Origin: Pseudoclavibacter chungangensis
GTDB taxonomy: Bacteria; Actinomycetota; Actinomycetes; Actinomycetales; Microbacteriaceae
Direction: 5' to 3'
Assembly (NCBI RefSeq): GCF_013410545.1
Contig: NZ_JACCFV010000001.1
Coordinates: 2,418,001-2,482,000, forward strand
DNA length: 64,000 nucleotides
The position numbers and the translations under genes were made by a program. This document shows, one piece after another, positions 25,228-34,280 of the stretch. Below the pieces are notes generated by a model, which saw nothing but the letters and a program-made list of their open reading frames with translations, was not told the DNA's origin and ran no database searches. The stretch's first letter is position 1, and each line of letters opens with the position of its first letter.

Positions 25228-26549
25228 TCATTCGGTCCTGAGGGCGTCCACGGGGTCCTTTCGTGCGGCCCGCAGCGCGGGCACGGTTCCCGCGAGGAGC
25301 GCGATGCCGAGCACGATCACGAGCGTCGTGGCGAGCCCCACTGGTTCGATCGTGAACAGGGTGAGGCCGTGGAGTCCCGTGAGTGCGCCATCGGCCAACA
25401 GTGGATTCGCGATCCCACCAAGCGTCGTCCCCGCGAGCATGCCGAGGGCGCCCCCGAGGAGTCCGATCACGAGCGCCTCGACCGTGAACAGGGCGAACAC
25501 GCGGGCGGATCCGAGGCCGAGCGCCTTCAGCAGCCCGATCTCGCGGGTCCGCTCCTGCACGCTCATGAGCAGCGTGTTCACGATGCCGAACCCCGCTGCG
25601 ACGAGCGCGACGGCCGCGAACGCGTTGAGGACGAGCAGGATGCCGTCGACGATCGAGCGGATCGCGCCGAGCTGGTCCGCGAGGGTGTCGGCGTGGAACC
25701 CCTGCGCATCGATCCGTGCCTGCAGCGCAGCGATGCCCGCCGCATCGAGCGAGGGATCGGCGTCGACGGTCACGAGCGTCACGATCTCCGGCGTCCCGGG
25801 CGGCAACCCGAGGCGCGCCAGCTCGATCAGCTCTGATTCGAGTGCGGCGTTCGGCGCGAGCGACTCGTCGAGCATCGTGAACGGCGGCTGCGTGACGCCG
25901 ACGATGACGGCCGAGACCTCGTGCAGTTCGCCCGAGGCGTCGGACACGCCGAGCGTCAGGTTCCCGCCCACGGCCTCCTGCGGTGCCGCGTAGCCGAGGT
26001 CGTCCGCGTACAGCTCGGGGACGGTGATCTCGAAGCGCGACGAGGCCTGGTCCGGCGACGAGCCGGCCGCGACCTGCGGCTGCGCGCTCACCCCGGCGGA
26101 GGCCATCGGGATGCCGAAGCGCGCACCGTCCACGGCCGAGACGTACTCGACGTCGACGTCCCTGACGGGCCTCACCCCCGCGACGCCCGAGAGCGACTCG
26201 AGCGTCGCGATGTGCCCGGGCTCGATCGCCGTGAGTGACATCCCCGCACCCGGGGCGTTCTCCAGGGGCGAGCCGTTCCGATCACCGCCCCGCTGCGATT
26301 CGGCGTCGTACGGCGCGGGTGCGCCGTCCGCGATGATCGTCGTCGGATCGGGTTGCACGACCGTGAGACGGTTCTCGGCGCCGTACGACGCCACGGTGTC
26401 GTCGAGGTAGCGCCCTCCCCCGCACCGATCGCGGCGGTGATCGTGAGCGTGAACGCACCGATGAAGATCGCGAGCACCGTGAGCACCGTCCGCGTGCGCG
26501 AACGGAACGTGTTCCCGACCGCGGTCGCGACGAGATCCCCGCTCCTCAT
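25228..26549 (-). pseudogene. MacB-type ABC transporter permease, frameshifted
   Basis: FtsX/MacB-family permease. The N-terminus MRSGDLVATAVGNTFRSRTR with TM1 (VLTVLAIFIGAFTLTITAAI) is in one frame. The rest, from YLDDTVASYGAENRLTVVQP through the extracellular domain and three C-terminal helices to DPVDALRTE, is in another. The frames join near 26408-26425, where one base is missing beside a CCCTCCCCC run. Repaired length would be about 440 aa. The start overlaps the ATPase stop as ATGA. Either a real lesion that kills the exporter or a homopolymer sequencing error. Confidence 0.82.
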
Positions 26550-27238
26550 GCCGCCACCGCCTCGGCCGCGTGCACGTCACCGTCGCGCACGTGGACGCGT
26601 CGATCACAGCGTTCGGCGAGCTCCGCGTCGTGTGTGATGACGACGAGCGTGATCCCGAGCCGCCGGTTGAGGTCGAACAGGAGGTCCTCGACCTGCGCGC
26701 CCGTCGACGTGTCGAGGTTCCCGGTCGGTTCGTCGGCGAAGACGACTCGCGGCCGGGCGACGATCGCGCGGGCGATCGCGACGCGCTGCCGCTGACCGCC
26801 CGACAGTTCCGTCGCGCGATTGCCCGCCTTGTCCGCGATGCCGAGGTGTTCGAGGGCGTCCGTGACGGCCGCTCGCCGCTCGCGCCGCGAGACCCCCGCG
26901 ATGACGAGCGGAATCGCGACGTTGTCGAAGACGGGGCGACCGGGCAGCAGGAAGAACTGCTGGAAGACGAAGCCGAACGAGCGGCCGCGGATGCGGTCGA
27001 GTTGTGCCCCGTGCAGCCGCGCCGTGTCCTCGCCCTCGAACAGCAACGTGCCGCCGTCGGGCCGGTCCATGAGCGCGAGCACGTGCATGAGCGTCGACTT
27101 CCCCGAGCCGCTCCGGCCGACGATCGCGAGCGTCTCGCCCTCGTGGACGTCGAGCTCGACGCCACGGAGCGCCTCGAACCGGGATGCGCCGTGCCCGTAG
27201 TGCTTGTGGACGCCTCTCGCCGTGAAGATCGGTTGCAT
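26546..27238 (-). CDS. ABC transporter ATP-binding protein (MacB/LolD type)
   Basis: A 230-aa ATPase with Walker A GRSGSGKSTLMHVLALMDRP (about 42), Q-loop FGFVFQQFFLLPGR, signature ELSGGQRQRVAIARA and Walker B VVFADEPTGNLD; the last is diagnostic of the LolD/MacB/FtsE class. ATG at 27238 has a GGAGGA ribosome site. It partners the frameshifted permease downstream and faces a two-component system across a 204-bp gap, the layout of peptide-antibiotic or envelope-stress exporter modules. Confidence 0.92.
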   Translation of the reverse strand: MQPIFTARGVHKHYGHGASRFEALRGVELDVHEGETLAIVGRSGSGKSTLMHVLALMDRPDGGTLLFEGEDTARLHGAQLDRIRGRSFGFVFQQFFLLPGRPVFDNVAIPLVIAGVSRRERRAAVTDALEHLGIADKAGNRATELSGGQRQRVAIARAIVARPRVVFADEPTGNLDTSTGAQVEDLLFDLNRRLGITLVVITHDAELAERCDRRVHVRDGDVHAAEAVAA

Positions 27239-27430
27239 CGTGTCCTCCGTTCGTTGACGCCGGGTCGTCCCGACGCTCCGCGGACAGACTCCGTCGTGGA
27301 CGACCGGTTCGACATCGCCGCACCGGGTGCACTCCGTGGCCCCCGCTCGGGGCACCGTCCGCGCCCCGTACCCTCCCCGGGGGACGGACGACGACACCGG
27401 GCGGTGGATGTCGTCCACACGCGCCGCCCG

Positions 27431-27436
27431 CATACT
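27431..27436 (+). promoter_or_regulatory. Possible leaderless -10 box of the histidine kinase gene
   Basis: CATACT followed by six bases and the ATG at 27443; weaker match to TANNNT than the others. Confidence 0.35.
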
Positions 27437-27442
27437 CGGAGC

Positions 27443-28586
27443 ATGCGCGAACCGATGCCCCGCCGTCGTGTGCTCCTCGACGTCCTGGCCGTCCTCGCCG
27501 TGCTCGGGACCGCGATCGCGAACGTCGCGGAGGAACACGTCGACGATCCGCTCGTCATCGCGCTGTGGCTGGTCCCGGGGCTGCTCGTGTGCGCGCGCCA
27601 CCGGTTCCCGATCGCGACGCTCATCACACTCCTCGTGCTCGCCGTCGCCGGATTCGTCGTCGCCCAGGGCGTCGAGCAACCGTTGCCCGTGGGGATCGGC
27701 ATCGTCCTCGCGACGATCGTGTCCGGCGACGACCGGCGTCGATCCGCCGTGTGCGTCGCCGCGACGACGGTCGCGACCGTGCCGCTCATGATCGACGGCG
27801 CCGGTGAGCCGCCGCTCACGGACGTGTTGCGCGGCCTCGGGTTCCTGGCGATCTTCGTCGCCGTCGGTGAGGTCACGCGAGCGCACCGGCACACGCTCCG
27901 CGCCCTCTCCGAACGGGCCGCGGCGGCAGAACTCAGGGCGACCGCGGAAGCCGAACGGGCGACGGCCCAGGAGCGCGTCCGGATCGCCCGCGACCTGCAC
28001 GACGTGGTCGCGCACCAGATCACGGTCATCAACCTGAACGCCGGCGTCGCCGCGGGGCACCTCGAGCGTCGCCCGGCGCGCGAGAGAGGCCCTCGCGAGC
28101 ATCAACACCGCCTCGGGCCGCATCCTCACGGACACCTCCGCCCTGCTCACCGCGCTGCGCGAACCGGTCACGACGGTCGGCGCCGACACGGCGGTGCCCG
28201 GGCTCGCGACGATCGATCGGCTCGTGTCCTCGTTCGCCGGGGCGGGTCTGCACGTGACCGTTGCCGACTCGACCGACGGCGCCCGCCTAGAGCCCGCAGT
28301 CGACGTCGTCGCGTACCGCGTGCTGCAGGAGGGACTCACGAACGCACACCGGCACGGCGACGACGGCATGGCGGAGGTCACGCTCGACGCGGACGACGAG
28401 ACCCTGCGGATCGTCGTCCGGAATCCGGTCGACGACACGTCCCGGCGTTCGGGCACGGGACACGGGCTCCTCGGCCTCCGCGAGCGCGTCGCGACCGTGC
28501 GGGGTCACGTGCTCGCCGAACGGCTCGGACCGACGTCCACGCTCGAAGCACACCTCCCGCTCAGGGGGCCGGCGGGCGACGCATGA
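27443..28586 (+). pseudogene. Sensor histidine kinase (HisKA_3), frameshifted
   Basis: NarL-class sensor kinase. Four to five transmembrane helices occupy the first 130 residues, then a coiled linker and the phosphoacceptor box RIARDLHDVVAHQITVI near residue 188. After HLERRPAR the frame breaks near 28070-28090. The downstream frame continues REALASINTASGRI... with ATP-binding motifs NAHRHG and GTGHGLLGLRERVA to 28586. Two bases appear to be missing from a GCGCGCG run (shift to +1). The repaired protein would be about 380 aa. The stop overlaps the response regulator start as ATGA. Confidence 0.82.
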
Positions 28587-29242
28587 TCCGCGTGCTCGTC
28601 GTCGACGACCAGACGCTCGTACGGGGCGCGCTCGTCGCCCTGCTCGACACGGAGGACGACATCGAGGTGATCGGCGAGGCGGCCGACGGGCGGGCGGCGC
28701 TCGCGCTCGTGCGACGGCTCCATCCGGACGTCGTGCTCATGGACATCCGGATGCCCGGCACGGACGGCATCGAGGCGACGCGGGCCATCCGCGCCGACGC
28801 CACGCTCGCGACGAGTCGCGTGCTCGTCCTCACGACCTTCGAGGAGGACGAGCACGTGTTCGATGCGCTCCGCGAGGGGGCCGCCGGGTTCCTCGGCAAG
28901 GGTGCGGAACCGAGCGAGATCGCCCGCGGCGTGCGTGCCGTGCACGGGGGCGAGTCCCTGCTCTCCCCGGCTGCCGCGACGACTGACGTCGCACGGATGC
29001 GTGACCTGCCGCCCCCGGAAGCGTCGTCGGATCGTGTCGCCGATCTCACGGCCCGCGAACTCGAGGTCCTCACGCTCGGGGGGCGTGGCCGGTCGAACGA
29101 GGAGATCGCCGCCACCCTCGTCATCTCGCCGCACACGGCGAAGACGCACGTGAAGCGCATCATGTTGAAGCTCGGCGCCCACGATCGTGCGCGGCTCGTC
29201 ATCATCGCCTACGAGTCGGGCCTCCTCCGGCCCGGACGGTGA
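28583..29242 (+). CDS. LuxR/NarL family response regulator
   Basis: A 219-aa two-component regulator. The receiver domain starts MIRVLVVDDQTLVRGAL, with the phosphorylation Asp in PDVVLMDIRMPGTDG (about 54), Thr in LVLTTFEEDE and Lys in AAGFLGKGAEP. The C-terminal LuxR HTH is LTARELEVLTLGGRGRSNEE to ISPHTAKTHVKRIMLKL. It is coupled by 4-bp overlap to the frameshifted kinase. The probable target is the divergent MacB-type exporter at 25228-27238. Confidence 0.93.
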   Translation: MIRVLVVDDQTLVRGALVALLDTEDDIEVIGEAADGRAALALVRRLHPDVVLMDIRMPGTDGIEATRAIRADATLATSRVLVLTTFEEDEHVFDALREGAAGFLGKGAEPSEIARGVRAVHGGESLLSPAAATTDVARMRDLPPPEASSDRVADLTARELEVLTLGGRGRSNEEIAATLVISPHTAKTHVKRIMLKLGAHDRARLVIIAYESGLLRPGR

Positions 29243-29286
29243 CGGCGACCCTGGACGGACGCAGGCACGCCTGGGAGCATCGGAGC

Positions 29287-29895
29287 ATGACGAGTGCAGC
29301 GACGCCGGGCCCCCTCATCCTCCCCTTCCGCGGACGGGCACCGCGGATCCACCCCTCGGCGTGGATCGCGCCGACCGCCGTCATCATCGGCGACGTCGAG
29401 ATCGGCCCCGACTCCTCGGTGTTCTACGGGTGCGTGCTGCGTGGTGACAGCGGCAGCATCCGCATCGGTGCCCGAACGAACCTGCAGGACGGCACGGTCG
29501 TGCACGTCGACGCCGACGCACCGACGACGCTCGGTGACGACGTGACCGTCGGGCACCAGGCGCTCGTCCACGGCTCGACCGTCGGGAACGGCACGCTCGT
29601 GGGCATGAAGTCGGCGCTGTTGTCGCACTCGGTCATCGGGACCGGCTCCCTCATCGCCGCCGGGGCGGTCGTCCTCGAGGGCGCCGAGATCCCCGCCACC
29701 TCGCTCGCGGCCGGCGTGCCCGCGAAGGTGCGGCGCGAGCTCAGCGCCGAGGAGTCGGCCGCGTTCATCCCGCACGCCGCGGCGTACGTCGAACTCGCGC
29801 ACGCGCAGCCGCGCGTCGACCAGGCGCTGCCCTGGCCGCCCGTGAACCCGCTCGCGGCGCTCGACGTCGACGACGACCCGGCGACGACGGACTAG
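29287..29895 (+). CDS. Gamma-class carbonic anhydrase / hexapeptide-repeat protein
   Basis: A 202-aa left-handed beta-helix protein of the gamma-CA/YrdA-PaaY family. Hexapeptide turns run from PSAWIAPTAVIIGDVEIGPD to GTGSLIAAGAVVLEG. The expected metal histidines are visible in DGTVVHVDAD and VGHQALVHGSTVG. ATG at 29287 is preferred; an upstream GTG at 29239 overlaps the response regulator stop and is also possible. The physiological reaction is not certain, since many family members are weak or inactive as carbonic anhydrases. Confidence 0.85.
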   Translation: MTSAATPGPLILPFRGRAPRIHPSAWIAPTAVIIGDVEIGPDSSVFYGCVLRGDSGSIRIGARTNLQDGTVVHVDADAPTTLGDDVTVGHQALVHGSTVGNGTLVGMKSALLSHSVIGTGSLIAAGAVVLEGAEIPATSLAAGVPAKVRRELSAEESAAFIPHAAAYVELAHAQPRVDQALPWPPVNPLAALDVDDDPATTD

Positions 29896-29903
29896 GCGAC
29901 GCG

Positions 29904-31061
29904 ATGCCCCGGACGATCCGCCCCGCCCTCGCGGCGATCTCGGTGCTCGTCCTGCTCACGGGGTGCGCCGGCGGCCCGGAACCGACCCCGACGGGTTCCC
30001 CGGCCCCGGCGGCGTCCACGACGACGGATGCGAGCCCCCCGACGACCCCGTGGGCATACGACGGCGGGACGATCAGCTCGCTCGGCACACCGAGCGACCT
30101 CGCGACGGGGCTCGCCGCCCCCTGGTCCGTCGCACCGCTGCCCGACGGCGGCGCCCTCGTCTCCGAGCGCGACACGGCGCGCATCCTGCGCTGGCACCCC
30201 GACGGCCACGTCTCGGAGCTCGCGACCGTGGCGGGCGTGGACGCGGGCGGCGAGGGCGGCCTCATGGGCCTCGCGCTGCATGCCCACGAGGGGCAGCTCA
30301 CGGGCGACGCCGCGCTGTACGCGATGTTCACCGCCGCCGCCGACAATCGCGTTGTCCGGTTCCCGCTCGGCACCGAGGGGGACGAGCTCCGGCTCGGCAC
30401 GCCCGAGGTGATCCTCGAGGGACTCCCGCGCGCGAGCAACCACAACGGTGGCCGCATCGCGATCGGGCCCGACGATCTGCTCTACGTCACCGCGGGTGAC
30501 GCGGGCGTGCCCGCGAACGCGCAGGATCCGGGCTCGCTGGGCGGCAAGATCCTGCGGATCGGCCTCGACGGGTCCGTCCCGTCCGACAACCCCTTCGGCA
30601 CGGCCGTGTACTCGATGGGGCACCGCAATCCGCAGGGCCTCGCGTGGGACGGCCCGGGGCAGCTCTGGGCGAGCGAGTTCGGACAGGACACGTGGGACGA
30701 GCTGAACCGCATCGAGCCCGGCGCGAACTACGGTTGGCCCACGGTCGAGGGGCAGGTCGGCGCCGAGGGCTTCGTCGATCCGGTCGCCCAGTGGCCGACG
30801 AACGACGCGAGCCCCTCGGGCCTCACGTGGGCACGCGGCTCGTTCTTCATGGCGGCGCTCCGTGGCCGCACGCTCTGGCAGATCACGATCGGCCCCGACG
30901 GCCAGGCCACGGCGACACCCTGGCTCGCCGACTCGCTCGGTCGCCTGCGCGACGTCGTGCCCGGCGGTGAGGGGCAGCTCTGGGTGCTCACGAACAACAC
31001 CGACGGGCGGGGCTCGCCGAACGACGGCGACGACCGGCTCGTGAGCGTTCCCGCCACCTGA
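29904..31061 (+). CDS. Glucose/sorbosone dehydrogenase-like (PQQ-type) lipoprotein
   Basis: A 385-aa exported beta-propeller of the GSDH/Yli-type family. The signal peptide ISVLVLLTGCAGG has the lipobox Cys near residue 22, then a Ser/Thr/Pro-rich linker. Propeller motifs follow: GLAAPWSVAPLPDGGALVSE, GGEGGLMGLALH, SNHNGGRIAIGPDDLLYVTAGD, MGHRNPQGLAWD and EPGANYGWP, all typical of the family. Substrate and cofactor use are unproven. It begins nine bases after the gamma-CA gene, so the two are probably cotranscribed. Confidence 0.9.
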   Translation: MPRTIRPALAAISVLVLLTGCAGGPEPTPTGSPAPAASTTTDASPPTTPWAYDGGTISSLGTPSDLATGLAAPWSVAPLPDGGALVSERDTARILRWHPDGHVSELATVAGVDAGGEGGLMGLALHAHEGQLTGDAALYAMFTAAADNRVVRFPLGTEGDELRLGTPEVILEGLPRASNHNGGRIAIGPDDLLYVTAGDAGVPANAQDPGSLGGKILRIGLDGSVPSDNPFGTAVYSMGHRNPQGLAWDGPGQLWASEFGQDTWDELNRIEPGANYGWPTVEGQVGAEGFVDPVAQWPTNDASPSGLTWARGSFFMAALRGRTLWQITIGPDGQATATPWLADSLGRLRDVVPGGEGQLWVLTNNTDGRGSPNDGDDRLVSVPAT

Positions 31062-31089
31062 CGGCCATCGTCCGTCGCGCCCGCGTGGT

Positions 31090-32733
31090 TCAGCTCTCGA
31101 CGACGCGCCCCGCCTCGACACGGATCGCGCGATCGAGCCGGACCGCCTCGAGCATGCGGCGGTCGTGGGTGACGAGCAGGAGCGTGCCCTCGTAGGCGTC
31201 GAGGGCCTGCTCGAGCTGCTCGATCGCCTCGAGGTCGAGGTGGTTCGTCGGCTCGTCGAGCACGAGCACGTTCACGCCCCGCGCCTGCAGGAGTGCCATG
31301 GCGGCACGGGTCCGCTCGCCGGGCGAGAGCGCGCCGGCCGCGCGGTGCACGTGGTCGGCCCCGAGCCCGAACTTCGCGAGCAGGGTGCGCAGGGGCTCGG
31401 CCGCGAGGTCGGGGACGAGTTCGCCCATCCGTTCGATGAGGCTCGTCGACCCGGCGAACAGGGCACGTGCCTGATCCACCTCGCCGATCGCGACGGATGC
31501 GCCGACGCTCGCGCGACCCTCGTCCGGCGTGGTGCGCCCGAGCAGCAGCCGGAGGAGCGTCGACTTCCCCGCACCGTTGGGCCCCGTGATGCCGATACGG
31601 TCACCCGCGTCGACCTGGAGCGAGACCGGGCCGAGCGTGAAGTCGCCCTGTCGCACGATCGCGGCGTCGAGCGTCGAGACGACACCGCTCGATCGCGGCG
31701 CCGAACCGATCGAGAACTGCAGGCGCCACTCCTTGCGCGGCTCCTCGACCTCCTCGAGCCTCGCGATGCGGCTCTCCATCTGCCGCACCTTTTGCGCCTG
31801 CTTCTCGCTCGACGCCGTCGCCGCCCGACGCCGGATCTTGTCGTTGTCGGGGGACTTGCGCATCGCGTTGCGCACGCCCTTGCTCGACCACTCGCGCTGG
31901 GTGCGTGCACGGCCCACGAGGTCCGCCCGCTGCTCCGCGTACTCCTCGTACGCCTCGCGCGCGTGCCGCCGCGCGGTCGCACGCTCCTCGAGATATGACT
32001 CGTACCCGCCGCCGTACACACGGTTCGCGTGCTGCGCGAGGTCGAGTTCGAGCACGCGCGTCACGGTGCGGGCGAGGAACTCGCGATCGTGGCTCACGAG
32101 CACGACACCGCCGCGCTGCACGGTGACGAACGTCTCGAGCCGTTCGAGTCCGTCGAGGTCGAGATCGTTCGTCGGCTCGTCGAGCAGGACGAGGTCGAAG
32201 CGCGAGAGCAACAGGGCCGCGAGCCCGACGCGCGCGGCCTGCCCGCCGGAGAGCGAGGTCATGTGCGCGTCCGCGTCGAGTTCGGCACCACCGAGCTCGG
32301 CGAGCACGACCGGGATCCGCTCGTCGAGGTCGGCTGCCCCGGATGCAAGCCACCGGTCGAGAGCGGCGGCGTAGGCGTCGTTCGCGCGGTCGTCGCCGCC
32401 GTCCCCGAGCGCCTCGAGCGTGCGCTCCATCCCGGCAGTCGCGTCGGTGCACCCCGTGCGGCGGGCCAGGTACGCGGCGATCGACTCGCCCGCGACGCGC
32501 TCGTGCTCCTGCGGCAGGTAGCCGACGAACGCGTCCGGCGGCGCGAGCTGCACCGTACCCGCCTGCGGTTCGAGCCGACCCGCGAGGATGCGCAACAGGG
32601 TCGACTTGCCCGCGCCGTTCACCCCGACGACCCCGACGACGTCCCCCGGCGCGACGGTCAGTTCGAGCCCGTCGAACAGGGTCCGGTGGTCGTATCCGCC
32701 CGCGAGCGCGTGGGCGACGAGCGTTGCAGTCAC
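31090..32733 (-). CDS. ABC-F family ATPase (ribosome-associated)
   Basis: A 547-aa soluble protein with two ABC domains and no membrane part. Walker A motifs are [16 protein letters not shown] (about 38) and [16 protein letters not shown] (about 370); signatures are LSGGQAARVGLA and LSPGERTRAAMA. A basic inter-domain arm carries KGVRNAMRKSPDNDKIRRR. ABC-F proteins act on the ribosome E site; some give antibiotic resistance, others are housekeeping, and which applies here is not decidable. Two consecutive GTGs are possible starts; the second (32733) is chosen because TACGGT lies exactly six bases upstream. Confidence 0.9.
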   Translation of the reverse strand: MTATLVAHALAGGYDHRTLFDGLELTVAPGDVVGVVGVNGAGKSTLLRILAGRLEPQAGTVQLAPPDAFVGYLPQEHERVAGESIAAYLARRTGCTDATAGMERTLEALGDGGDDRANDAYAAALDRWLASGAADLDERIPVVLAELGGAELDADAHMTSLSGGQAARVGLAALLLSRFDLVLLDEPTNDLDLDGLERLETFVTVQRGGVVLVSHDREFLARTVTRVLELDLAQHANRVYGGGYESYLEERATARRHAREAYEEYAEQRADLVGRARTQREWSSKGVRNAMRKSPDNDKIRRRAATASSEKQAQKVRQMESRIARLEEVEEPRKEWRLQFSIGSAPRSSGVVSTLDAAIVRQGDFTLGPVSLQVDAGDRIGITGPNGAGKSTLLRLLLGRTTPDEGRASVGASVAIGEVDQARALFAGSTSLIERMGELVPDLAAEPLRTLLAKFGLGADHVHRAAGALSPGERTRAAMALLQARGVNVLVLDEPTNHLDLEAIEQLEQALDAYEGTLLLVTHDRRMLEAVRLDRAIRVEAGRVVES

Positions 32734-32739
32734 CACTCA

Positions 32740-32745
32740 ACCGTA
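32740..32745 (-). promoter_or_regulatory. Leaderless -10 box of the ABC-F gene
   Basis: TACGGT on the minus strand, six bases before the GTG at 32733. Confidence 0.55.
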
Positions 32746-32771
32746 GCGCCGACGCGCACGGACGCATCCCA

Positions 32772-32834
32772 CGCGTTCCGGGTGGTTTTCGGGGTTCCGG
32801 GTGCCCCGGAACCCCGAAAACCACCCGGAACGCG
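32772..32834. terminator. Perfect 29-30 bp hairpin
   Basis: Arms 32772-32800 and 32806-32834 are perfect reverse complements, the closing G-C makes 30 bp, and the loop is TGC. The arm contains GGTGGTTTTCGGGG. It lies 19 bp after the stop of the 475-aa gene and 39 bp upstream of the ABC-F start. It is the likely terminator of the three-gene operon, without a U-run. Confidence 0.85.
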
Positions 32835-32852
32835 GCGGCGGCGCGGTCGTGG

Positions 32853-34280
32853 TCAGCGGCACCAATCGGGCGACATGCCCGGTGCGCCGCTCGTCGAGGT
32901 GCCGTCGGCGATCTGCACGAAGTAGGTGGTCGTCTCGGTGTAGCCCGGGTTCATCGTGTAGCCGTCGGGTCGCCCGCTCTCGGGCACGACCTCGACCGAG
33001 AGGAACTGGCCGTTGGGCGAGAGACAGACCGCGTTGATGCGGCTCGTCGACGCCGGCGGGCGATAGAGCTCGGCGATGCCGTCCGGCCTCGACAGGAAGA
33101 GCGCCGACGTGAACTCCCCCGACGTGTCGAAGCGGGAGAACTGTTCGACGAAGTGCTCCTCGTCGAGCATGAGGAACGCGCCCGGGTAGAGGCCCGGCCC
33201 GACGTCGATGGGCGGGAGCGTGATCTGCCGGATCTCACCCGTCGTGAGATCGATCGTCGAGCTGCCCGTCGGGTCGGCGACCACGAGCTCGACGGTCCCC
33301 GGCAGGAACCCGCGCACCTCGCTGTGCTGCCCCACCTGCAGCGGCTCACCGCCCGCCACGACGTCGACGACGAGGATCTGGAGGTCGACGGTCTGCACGA
33401 CGACCGAGGTCGTCCCGGGCACGAACGCCCAGTTCTTCACGTCGAGCGGCGCACCGCCGATCCCCGTCACCTCCTTCGAGACACCGGACGGATCGGCGAG
33501 GTCGCGGATGTACAGGCGACCACCACCCGTGAGCAGGTTCTCGCTGCCGTACGACGCGACGACGTACCCGAAGATCGTCTCCCCCGGTGCGGCGGCGAGA
33601 TCACGGATCGCCCTCGCCTCGGGGATCGCGATCGGCTCGGAGCGTCCGTCCGCGGGCGTCGCGACGATCACGGACGGCAGCTTCGCGTCGTCGAGGGTGA
33701 CCGCGACGAGCGCGTCGCCGGAGACCGCGAACTCCTGGATGGTGGGGGCCTCGAACTCAACGGCGCCGTCGGTCGTGCCCGCGAGCGACGTCCGCACGAT
33801 CCGGTCCGGCGTCGCGGCGTCACCGCGCACGAGCGTGCGGACGTCGATGTCGGGGGTCGTGAAATCGTGGCGGAGCGTCGAGCTCGCGCCCGTCGAGGTG
33901 CCCCGCACATCGACCTCGACGTGGTACGTGGTCGCATAGTGCAGCGGATCGGCGAACTGGATGACGATCTGTCCGCCGTCGCTCGTCACATCGGCGGGCG
34001 TCGCCGGCTCGATCCGCACGTTCGCGGGATCGACGGGTTCGATCGCCTGGTTCGCCTCGAGCACGAGCCGCTGACCGTCGCGCTCGATCGCGGCCTGCAC
34101 GTTGATCGCCGCATCGCGCACCTTGGGGCCCTGCAGTGCACCCGCCGCGCCGAGGCCGGCCGCGAGCAGCACGAGCACCCCGATGACGGCGAGGACGGAG
34201 TTCGAGAAGCGCCGACGCCCCTCCCGGTCGCGTCGCTCGGCCCGCAACCCCACGCGCGACCCGGACGGCTCACGTGACAT
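32853..34280 (-). CDS. Membrane-anchored Ig-like/beta-propeller-like protein
   Basis: A 475-aa protein with a basic cytoplasmic N-terminus, one transmembrane helix (SVLAVIGVLVLLAAGLGAAG, about residues 28-47) and a large exported part. Residues 55-145 resemble a bacterial Ig-like (SbsA/Big) domain (LEANQAIEPVDPANVRIEP). The remainder is a series of beta-rich segments with propeller-type repeats. Two Cys occur late (VCLSPNGQ, DWC). No family was recognised with confidence. The first 11 bases overlap the TIGR03943 gene, so the two are translationally coupled; the hairpin at 32772 ends the unit. Confidence 0.75.
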   Translation of the reverse strand: MSREPSGSRVGLRAERRDREGRRRFSNSVLAVIGVLVLLAAGLGAAGALQGPKVRDAAINVQAAIERDGQRLVLEANQAIEPVDPANVRIEPATPADVTSDGGQIVIQFADPLHYATTYHVEVDVRGTSTGASSTLRHDFTTPDIDVRTLVRGDAATPDRIVRTSLAGTTDGAVEFEAPTIQEFAVSGDALVAVTLDDAKLPSVIVATPADGRSEPIAIPEARAIRDLAAAPGETIFGYVVASYGSENLLTGGGRLYIRDLADPSGVSKEVTGIGGAPLDVKNWAFVPGTTSVVVQTVDLQILVVDVVAGGEPLQVGQHSEVRGFLPGTVELVVADPTGSSTIDLTTGEIRQITLPPIDVGPGLYPGAFLMLDEEHFVEQFSRFDTSGEFTSALFLSRPDGIAELYRPPASTSRINAVCLSPNGQFLSVEVVPESGRPDGYTMNPGYTETTTYFVQIADGTSTSGAPGMSPDWCR

